Source: Lactobacillus gallinarum DSM 10532 = JCM 2011 (GTDB lineage Bacteria; Bacillota; Bacilli; Lactobacillales; Lactobacillaceae). Taken from it: a stretch of 37,130 nt of DNA. The DNA is taken from positions 460 through 37,589 of the forward strand of contig NZ_AZEL01000078.1 of assembly GCF_001434975.1 (NCBI RefSeq), read 5' to 3'. The notes beneath the pieces are model-generated. The model searched no databases, was not told the DNA's origin, and saw only the letters and a list, made by a program, of their open reading frames with translations. Shown here one piece after another: positions 31,305 to 37,130 of this stretch (its first letter is position 1; each line of letters begins with the position of its first letter). The position numbers were made by a program, and so were the translations under genes.

Positions 31305-33761
31305 ATGACCACAAAAGAACGAATTCGTGAAATGCCGCTTGAACAAGTTATGGGCGAGCGTTTTGGGCGATATTCCAAATATATTATTCAAGAACGGGCT
31401 TTACCTGACATTCGTGATGGATTAAAGCCTGTTCAGCGACGCATTCTTTATGCAATGTATCAAGATGGAAATACCTATGATAAGCCATTTAAAAAGGCCG
31501 CAAAGGCTGTTGGTAACATTATGGGTAATTTCCACCCACATGGTGACAGTTCTATCTACGGTGCTTTAGTTCACTTATCCCAAGATTGGAAGATGCGTGA
31601 ACCATTAGTAGAAATGCACGGAAATAACGGGTCAATGGACGGTGATGGTCCTGCGGCTATGCGTTATACTGAATCTCGCTTAAACAAAATATCAAACATG
31701 CTTTTGCAAGATATTGATAAGCAAACAGTTAAAATGGTTCTTAATTTCGACGATACTGAATATGAACCAACTGTTTTGCCAGCCCGTTTTCCTAATTTAT
31801 TAGTCAATGGGTCAACGGGTATTTCTGCGGGGTATGCTACTGAGATTCCTCCACATAACCTTGGTGAAGTAATTGATGCTACTATTTATTTGCTAAAACA
31901 TCCTGATGCTTCATTAGAAGATCTAATGAATTTTGTGAAAGGTCCCGATTTTCCTACTGGTGCTATTGTTATGGGAACTAAAGGCATCAAGGAAGCATAT
32001 AAAACTGGTAGAGGTCGTATTCAAGTTAGAGCTAAAACCAGTATTCAAGAAATTCGTGGACACCGTCAAGAAATTGTAGCAACAGAAATTCCATTTGATG
32101 TTAACAAGGCTCTTTTAGTCAAAAAGATTGACGAGATTCGATTAAATAAAGAAATTGATGGTATTGCTGAAGTACGTGATGAAACTGACCGTCATGGTCT
32201 GTCTATCGTTATCGAACTAAAAAAAGATGCAGATGCTCAAAACATTTTAAACTATTTATTTAAGAATACTGATTTACAGGTTTCTTATAACTTCAATATG
32301 GTTGCAATTGATCATATGACTCCTGTTCAAGTAGGCTTAAAGCGTATCTTATCATCCTACTTAGAACACGAAGAAGACGTTGTAACTAAGCGAACCAAAT
32401 TTGATTTAAATAAAGCTGAAGCACGTCTAGAAATCATTCAAGGTTTGATTCATGCGATGGATATTCTTGATCAAGTTATTAAGACCATCCGTGCTTCAAA
32501 AAACAAGGCTGACGCTAAAAAGAACTTGGTTGCCAAATATAAATTTACTGCCAATCAAGCCGAGGCAATTGTTTCTTTACAACTTTATAGATTAACTAAT
32601 ACTGATGTTAATGCATTGATTGCCGAACAAACTAAGCTCAATAAACTTGCAGAAAAATACCGTAAACTTTTGTCAGACCGAAAGACCTTAGAAAAAGAAA
32701 TTATTAAAGAACTATCAGCTGTAAAAAAGGAATTTGCTAGTCCTCGTCGTACTGAGATTTCTGAAGAAAGTGCTAAAGTTAAAATTGATGAAAAAGCATT
32801 AGTTGCTGATGAACAAGTACGTGTATTAATCAGTCGTGATGGTTACTTAAAGCGTTCTTCACTTAGATCATACCAATCTACTGATGATGCCGATAATGGC
32901 TTACCAGATGGAGATAAAGTAATTTATGAAAATACGTTATCCACTTTATCTAATCTTTATCTATTTACTAATCATGGTAATGTTATCTACCGACCAGTTC
33001 ATGAGTTAGTAGAAACTAAATGGAAAGAAACTGGGCAACACCTTTCTCAAGAAATTGGATTAGACAGTGATGAACAAATTATTCGTGTCTTTGTATTCGA
33101 TAATTTAAACGTAACTAAAAACTTTGTTCTAGCTACCAATGATGGTTATATCAAACAACTTGAATTGACTAACTTGCAACCAACTAGAACTTATAAATCA
33201 CGTGCTATGACAGCTATCAAATTAAAGAATAAAGATAGCTTATTGATTGGGGTAGATCTAATTAATCCTAATGATAAAAAGGAAATCACATTATTTACTC
33301 ATCGAGCATATGCAATTAGATATGACATCAGTGAAATTCCAACGTCAGGTTCTAAAGCGGTAGGGGTTAAGTCAGCTAACCTTAAAGATGACGATTATAT
33401 AGTCGGCTATGTTTTAGTTGACAGTCAGTATCTCGATTTAATGCATGTTGGTTTAATTACTCAACGGGGTGCATTTAAGCAATTTAAGCTTTCTTTAGTT
33501 AATAAGGTATCTCGTGCCAAACGTGGGGTATTAGTTTTACGCGAACTAAAGACTAGACCACATAGAATTGTAGCTTTAATGCCTTACGCTCAAGATCATA
33601 TCCTACATGTTACTACCTCTAGTGACCGTCACATTGAAATTAAGACTAATGAATATCCATTAGGTGATCGTTATTCAAACGGTTCATTTGTTATCGATAC
33701 AACGGTAGATGGTACACCAACAGATATTGAATTAGGTCGTCCAATTAGTAGTCAGAATTAA
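31305..33761 (+). CDS. parC: DNA topoisomerase IV subunit A
   Basis: The 818-residue cleavage subunit has the catalytic tyrosine at 121 (AAMRYTESRL), the quinolone-region sequence GNFHPHGDSSIYGALVHLSQ (about 74-93), a coiled-coil tower and a C-terminal beta-propeller with repeats such as LYLFTNHGNVIYRPV and FVLATNDGYIKQLEL. At the place where E. coli ParC and S. aureus GrlA have Glu84, this protein has Gly86. The serine corresponding to Ser80 is present (Ser82). It is translated with parE as an operon from an AAGGTT-type site. Confidence 0.95.
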   Translation: MTTKERIREMPLEQVMGERFGRYSKYIIQERALPDIRDGLKPVQRRILYAMYQDGNTYDKPFKKAAKAVGNIMGNFHPHGDSSIYGALVHLSQDWKMREPLVEMHGNNGSMDGDGPAAMRYTESRLNKISNMLLQDIDKQTVKMVLNFDDTEYEPTVLPARFPNLLVNGSTGISAGYATEIPPHNLGEVIDATIYLLKHPDASLEDLMNFVKGPDFPTGAIVMGTKGIKEAYKTGRGRIQVRAKTSIQEIRGHRQEIVATEIPFDVNKALLVKKIDEIRLNKEIDGIAEVRDETDRHGLSIVIELKKDADAQNILNYLFKNTDLQVSYNFNMVAIDHMTPVQVGLKRILSSYLEHEEDVVTKRTKFDLNKAEARLEIIQGLIHAMDILDQVIKTIRASKNKADAKKNLVAKYKFTANQAEAIVSLQLYRLTNTDVNALIAEQTKLNKLAEKYRKLLSDRKTLEKEIIKELSAVKKEFASPRRTEISEESAKVKIDEKALVADEQVRVLISRDGYLKRSSLRSYQSTDDADNGLPDGDKVIYENTLSTLSNLYLFTNHGNVIYRPVHELVETKWKETGQHLSQEIGLDSDEQIIRVFVFDNLNVTKNFVLATNDGYIKQLELTNLQPTRTYKSRAMTAIKLKNKDSLLIGVDLINPNDKKEITLFTHRAYAIRYDISEIPTSGSKAVGVKSANLKDDDYIVGYVLVDSQYLDLMHVGLITQRGAFKQFKLSLVNKVSRAKRGVLVLRELKTRPHRIVALMPYAQDHILHVTTSSDRHIEIKTNEYPLGDRYSNGSFVIDTTVDGTPTDIELGRPISSQN

Positions 33762-33791
33762 TATCATGCTTATTATTTAATAACATTTTAT

Positions 33792-33838
33792 AAAAAGAAA
33801 ATAGTGCTGAGACATTTGTTTTGACACTATTTCTTTTT
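33792..33838 (+). terminator. parEC terminator
   Basis: AAAAAGAAAATAGTG (33792-33806) pairs with CACTATTTCTTTTT (33825-33838), with one bulged A. Confidence 0.75.
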
Positions 33839-33910
33839 GGATAGATAATAAATTATGTTATGGGACATGACTTATCATAAAATAAAATTTCGAGAAAGAA
33901 GATAATTGTT

Positions 33911-34885
33911 ATGCCTAAAACTGATACAATATTGTCGGCTAAATTATTACGTTTTTTTTTACAACTAATTGATACAATGAACTACACCCAAGCAGCTCAA
34001 ATTTTGGGAATTACCCAACCAGCATTAACTCAACAAGTTAAAAAGCTTGAGCATGCTATTGGTGCGCCCTTATTTGGTCAAATGGGTAAGAAGTTATATT
34101 TAACCGAAGCAGGGAAAGAAATGGAAACTGCTGCAGTTGAATTGCTTAATACTATCAATGGAGTTGTAAGTGATATTCAAGAATATACTCAAGCAGATAA
34201 AGGTCATATCTCTGTAGGGATCTTGGATTCACTTCAATCAGATCTTTTCTATAAATTCTTAGGTGAATTTAATAAGAAATATCCTGATGTAACCTTTACT
34301 ATCAATTATTTTGATCGTAAAGAGCTATGGCGTAGGTTGGATACCAACCAAGTTGATATGGCGATTATGTATTTACCTGACAATACGAAGAAGGAAGATA
34401 CTAATTTACGTCACCAGTATAATTACGAACACTTCTATGATGATCGATTAGTAGTTTTAACTCATAAAACAACTGTTGAAGCTGAAGAAACTTGTCCAGT
34501 TTCACGCTTTATAAATAGAAAATGGGTCGCATATCCTGACAATTTCTATTTGACACCTTTAATGCATGAATACTTCGGTAAAAAGAATAAGCCGATTATT
34601 CCTATTAAAATTGGATCTACAAAAGAATTAATCAAAATGGCTGAGAATTCAGATTACGATACCTTTATTACTCAATCCTATTATGACGCCCATCGTGATG
34701 AAATTGACTCAACCAATTTGACTCCAATTTATTTGAAGGAAGATCATGGATTTCATATTTCCTACGTTTATCGTAAAGGCAAGCTTGAAATACCTAGAAT
34801 GCAAAATCTCTTAAAAGAATGGGAAAAGTTCTTGGACAAGCATCAGAATTTTAGTAAACTATTAGTAGATCAAATAAAAAGTTAG
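33911..34885 (+). CDS. LysR-family transcriptional regulator
   Basis: The 324-residue protein has an N-terminal winged helix ([47 protein letters not shown]; about residues 12-75), a linker helix, and a two-lobed effector domain with [20 protein letters not shown] and VDMAIMYLP. An AGAAAGAAG site precedes ATG 33911. It ends 20 bp before ppaC without a terminator, so read-through into ppaC is possible. The effector is unknown. Confidence 0.9.
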   Translation: MPKTDTILSAKLLRFFLQLIDTMNYTQAAQILGITQPALTQQVKKLEHAIGAPLFGQMGKKLYLTEAGKEMETAAVELLNTINGVVSDIQEYTQADKGHISVGILDSLQSDLFYKFLGEFNKKYPDVTFTINYFDRKELWRRLDTNQVDMAIMYLPDNTKKEDTNLRHQYNYEHFYDDRLVVLTHKTTVEAEETCPVSRFINRKWVAYPDNFYLTPLMHEYFGKKNKPIIPIKIGSTKELIKMAENSDYDTFITQSYYDAHRDEIDSTNLTPIYLKEDHGFHISYVYRKGKLEIPRMQNLLKEWEKFLDKHQNFSKLLVDQIKS

Positions 34886-34905
34886 AAAAAGAGGCAATTT
34901 ATTCA

Positions 34906-35841
34906 ATGGAAAAAGAATTTGTTTTCGGACACCAAAATCCAGATACTGATGCTATTGGTACTGCCATTGCATTTTCATACTTACAAAATAAATTAGGCTA
35001 TAACACTGAAGCTGTAGCTTTGGGTGAGCCTAATGATGAAACTGCATATGCCCTTAAGAAGTTTGGTTTTGAAGCTCCTCGTGTTATCAAAGAAGCTGCT
35101 CCAGAAGTTAAGGCTGTAATGTTAGTTGACCACAATGAACCTCAACAAAGTGTCTCAGATATCGATAAAGTTAAGGTTACTCATGTTGTTGATCACCACA
35201 GAATTATGAACTTCAATACTGCAGATCCTTTATACTATCGTGCTGAACCAATGGGTTGTACTTCAACCATCGTTTGGAAGATGTTTAACGAAAATGGTAT
35301 TGAAATTCCTGAAAAACTTGCTGGATTAATGCTTTCAGCTATTATTTCAGATACTTTACTTCTTAAATCACCAACTACTACTGATGATGATAAAAAGGCT
35401 GTTGAAGCATTAGCAAAAATTGCCAACGTTGACTACAAAGAATATGGTTTAGCAATGCTTAAAGCAGGTACTAACATTAGTAATAAATCAGAGGAAGAAT
35501 TAATTGATTTAGATGCTAAGAGCTTTGCTTTAAACGGCCACAACGTACGTGTAGCACAAATCAATGTAGTTGACCTACCTGAAGCTTTGGAACGTAAGGA
35601 TGCCTTTTTAAAGGCTATGGAATCAGCATCAAATGATAATGGTTATGACATGTTTATGCTTTTAATCACTAACATTCTTGATTCAGATTCTGAAGCTTTA
35701 GTAGTTGGTTCTAATGAAACTAAAGAATTATTTGAAAAAGCTTTTGATAAGAAGCTTAATGATTCAGAAGTTAAGTTGCCTGGTGTTGTATCACGTAAGA
35801 AACAAGTAGTTCCACCATTAACAGAAGCTTTTGAAGGCTAA
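34906..35841 (+). CDS. ppaC: Manganese-dependent inorganic pyrophosphatase (family II, DHH)
   Basis: The 311-residue cytosolic enzyme hydrolyses pyrophosphate and pulls biosynthetic reactions forward. Metal ligands are visible in [12 protein letters not shown] (His9, Asp13, Asp15), MLVDHNEP and [13 protein letters not shown] (DHH motif). The C-terminal active-site motif is [11 protein letters not shown]. The length is typical. A GAGGCAA-type ribosome site precedes ATG 34906. The gene is intact and closed by a perfect terminator. Confidence 0.96.
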   Translation: MEKEFVFGHQNPDTDAIGTAIAFSYLQNKLGYNTEAVALGEPNDETAYALKKFGFEAPRVIKEAAPEVKAVMLVDHNEPQQSVSDIDKVKVTHVVDHHRIMNFNTADPLYYRAEPMGCTSTIVWKMFNENGIEIPEKLAGLMLSAIISDTLLLKSPTTTDDDKKAVEALAKIANVDYKEYGLAMLKAGTNISNKSEEELIDLDAKSFALNGHNVRVAQINVVDLPEALERKDAFLKAMESASNDNGYDMFMLLITNILDSDSEALVVGSNETKELFEKAFDKKLNDSEVKLPGVVSRKKQVVPPLTEAFEG

Positions 35842-35856
35842 TTTTTAGGTTCTACT

Positions 35857-35893
35857 AAAAATGACTAGGGAACATATCCCTAGTCATTTTTTT
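35857..35893 (+). terminator. ppaC terminator
   Basis: AAAAATGACTAGGGA (35857-35871) pairs perfectly with TCCCTAGTCATTTTT (35877-35891), and Ts follow. Confidence 0.95.
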
Positions 35894-35921
35894 ATCTTAA
35901 ATTTAAAGGAGATAATAATAT

Positions 35922-36500
35922 ATGTCATACCCACAACTAGATTTAGAAAATATTACAGGTCCTCGTGCTACTATTAAGACTAATCACGGTGATATTAAGA
36001 TTCAATTATTCCCAGAACAAGCTCCAATGACCGTTGAAAATTTTGTTCGATTGGCAAAAAAGGGATACTACGATGGTACTATTTTTCATCGTGTAATTAG
36101 TGATTTCATGATTCAAGGTGGTGACCCTGAAGGAAATGGTACTGGAGGCACTAGTATTTGGGGCCATCCTTTTGAAGATGAATTCTCACGTGATTTATTC
36201 AATCTTCGTGGTGCATTATCAATGGCAAATTCAGGTCCTAATACCAATGGCAGTCAATTCTTTATCGTCCAGAATAAGAACATGCCTAAGCGTTACATCA
36301 AGCAAATGGAGCCAGCTGGTTATCCTAAAGAAATTATTCATGCTTATAAGCAAGGAGGAACCCCATGGTTAGATGGTCGTCATACTGTTTTTGGTCAAGT
36401 AATTGATGGCATGGATGTAGTCGATGAAATTGCCAAGGTAAAGAAAAATAAAATGGATAAGCCTCTAGAAGATGTAGTTATAAATAATATAGAAATTTAA
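35922..36500 (+). CDS. Cyclophilin-type peptidyl-prolyl isomerase
   Basis: The 192-residue cytosolic PpiB-type foldase carries the catalytic-site motif [20 protein letters not shown] (the Arg of FHRV), [20 protein letters not shown] and [17 protein letters not shown]. There is no signal peptide. An insertion between strands ([20 protein letters not shown]) is common in Firmicute members. An AAAGGAGA site precedes ATG 35922, and it has its own terminator. Confidence 0.94.
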   Translation: MSYPQLDLENITGPRATIKTNHGDIKIQLFPEQAPMTVENFVRLAKKGYYDGTIFHRVISDFMIQGGDPEGNGTGGTSIWGHPFEDEFSRDLFNLRGALSMANSGPNTNGSQFFIVQNKNMPKRYIKQMEPAGYPKEIIHAYKQGGTPWLDGRHTVFGQVIDGMDVVDEIAKVKKNKMDKPLEDVVINNIEI

Positions 36501-36505
36501 GACTA

Positions 36506-36536
36506 AAAAAAGAAGTTGCGCTCGCAACTTCTTTTT
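36506..36536. terminator. Bidirectional terminator between cyclophilin and XRE genes
   Basis: AAAAAGAAGTTGC (36507-36519) pairs perfectly with GCAACTTCTTTTT (36524-36536). The right arm overlaps the XRE stop codon at 36535-36537, so it serves both converging genes. Confidence 0.9.
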
Positions 36537-36888
36537 AATTCATTTCTTTTAAAAGTACGATGAGTGACTTACATACTCGTTCAGCTTGATCGTCTGGTAA
36601 TTTTCTTAGCTCATTAGTAACTTTTTGAATGAAAATTGGCGTATTGTTAACATGATTTTCTGGCTTAATATTTTTAGCAGAATAAGCATTATTAATAATA
36701 TCTGGTGTACTAGTGTTCAAAGCCCGAGCTATTGAATCAAGCTTCTGAATACTAATGTTTTGATCTTTAGTTCTTTCTAAGCGTGAAATAAAATTAACTG
36801 AAAGATCGCTAAGTTCAGCTAAGTCCTCCTGTGTAAGTTTTTGTTCACGTCTTCTACGAGAAATTTCTTCTCCTAAATTAATATTCAC
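36535..36888 (-). CDS. XRE-family transcriptional regulator
   Basis: The 117-residue protein has an N-terminal helix-turn-helix (LGEEISRRRREQKLTQEDLA, then LSDLSVNFISRLERTKDQNIS, about residues 5-45) and a short C-terminal helix pair (FIQKVTNELRKLPDDQAERV), probably for dimerisation. It resembles SinR-like small repressors. It begins with GTG 36888; AAAGGA on the minus strand lies about 11-12 nt upstream. A perfect palindrome about 33 bp beyond the start is a likely autoregulatory site. Confidence 0.87.
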   Translation of the reverse strand: MNINLGEEISRRRREQKLTQEDLAELSDLSVNFISRLERTKDQNISIQKLDSIARALNTSTPDIINNAYSAKNIKPENHVNNTPIFIQKVTNELRKLPDDQAERVCKSLIVLLKEMN

Positions 36889-36920
36889 AAAGCATTCGAT
36901 CCTTTCAAGTTACTTATACC

Positions 36921-36941
36921 TTTATAGTTATAGACTATAAA
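36921..36941. promoter_or_regulatory. Palindrome upstream of the XRE gene (candidate operator)
   Basis: TTTATAGT (36921-36928) and ACTATAAA (36934-36941) are perfect 8-bp arms around TATAG. TATAA-like -10 elements on the minus strand overlap it, so binding of the XRE protein would block its own promoter. Confidence 0.6.
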
Positions 36942-36961
36942 AGCTTCAGGATAAAATGAAT

Positions 36962-36979
36962 AAACTATTTTACAGTCTC
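36962..36979 (-). repeat. IS-end-like remnant
   Basis: AAACTATTTTACAGTCTC matches 21416-21433 at 17 of 18 bases, and its reverse complement resembles the sequence at 37078. It looks like a solo terminal repeat. Confidence 0.5.
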
Positions 36980-37077
36980 TTATCCCGTGATTCCATTTAG
37001 GTAATTCTAACTCAAAAACCCTATAAAATTAAGTAATTTGACCTTTAATATAAGATAATCTTAAGAAATTATATTTT

Positions 37078-37130
37078 GAGACTGTCAAATCTTTTGTGTA
37101 AATAGTTCTTTCTCGCAAATTGATTTTTTA
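37078..37130 (+). mobile_element. Probable left end of another IS element, running out of the window
   Basis: GAGACTGTCAAATCTTTTGT followed by GTAA (37078-37101) is the inverse of the remnants at 21410-21433 and 36962-36979. The repeated ends suggest a terminal inverted repeat, and IS256-type lactobacillus elements are the best guess. No coding sequence is reached before the window stops. Confidence 0.5.

Overview
The window is AT-rich, low-GC Gram-positive DNA with strong AGGAGG-type ribosome sites. Its gene content fits a member of the Lactobacillus acidophilus/helveticus group: a plsY-parE-parC block, a manganese-type inorganic pyrophosphatase, a YSIRK/LPXTG surface protein, an SNF2-SWIM helicase and lactobacillus-type IS remnants. 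The many frameshifted, nonsense-mutated and truncated genes recall dairy-adapted strains such as L. helveticus. That species guess is inference.

Layout. (1) 1-3670: the end of an IS200-type transposase, an XRE regulator overlapping a membrane-protein gene, a HIBADH-type dehydrogenase overlapping rarA, and a small unknown gene. (2) 3700-7087: a decayed stretch with a frameshifted Gfo/Idh oxidoreductase, an N-terminally deleted metal P-type ATPase, an intact HMA metallochaperone-like gene, a ferritin-like gene with an in-frame stop, and an intact Crp/Fnr-type regulator with two candidate redox cysteines. (3) 7074-10315: a complete ABC importer operon (permease, permease, ATPase, CjaA-like binding protein). 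In front of it are a good promoter, a 35-codon ORF encoding ICHNCVCCPK and a strong intrinsic terminator, which together look like an attenuator answering to cysteine supply. (4) 10374-19717: a YSIRK...LPXTG adhesin gene in two pieces. Between them lies about 6 kb of different character: copY-copB with two cop boxes, a Met/His/Cys-rich mini-protein, a cupin-like ORF lacking a normal start codon, a GC-rich structured non-coding stretch, a second cysteine-containing leader ORF, cadD, and a dead, truncated IS3-family element. The adhesin is also broken by its own point lesions. (5) 19770-24900: mostly debris (ABC-ATPase tail, alpha/beta-hydrolase tail, a nitroreductase broken by an exact 7-bp duplication, a truncated Sir2 gene, a multiply frameshifted unknown gene) with intact TetR, GNAT and dps genes between. 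(6) 24995-36900: ordinary chromosome with SNF2 helicase, plsY, parE-parC, LysR, ppaC, cyclophilin and XRE, most units closed by clear terminators. (7) 36962-37130: inverted-repeat-like IS ends, with another element probably starting at 37078.

The two most interesting signals are short cysteine-bearing leader ORFs in front of transporter genes. One precedes the probable cysteine/cystine importer (four Cys codons, promoter and terminator all in place). The other precedes cadD (three Cys codons, its own ribosome site, and a promoter lying in a palindrome). The working idea is that ribosome progress over Cys codons reports cysteine or thiol status, and so cadmium stress, and controls the downstream transporter. 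This rests on sequence layout only and is not proven here.
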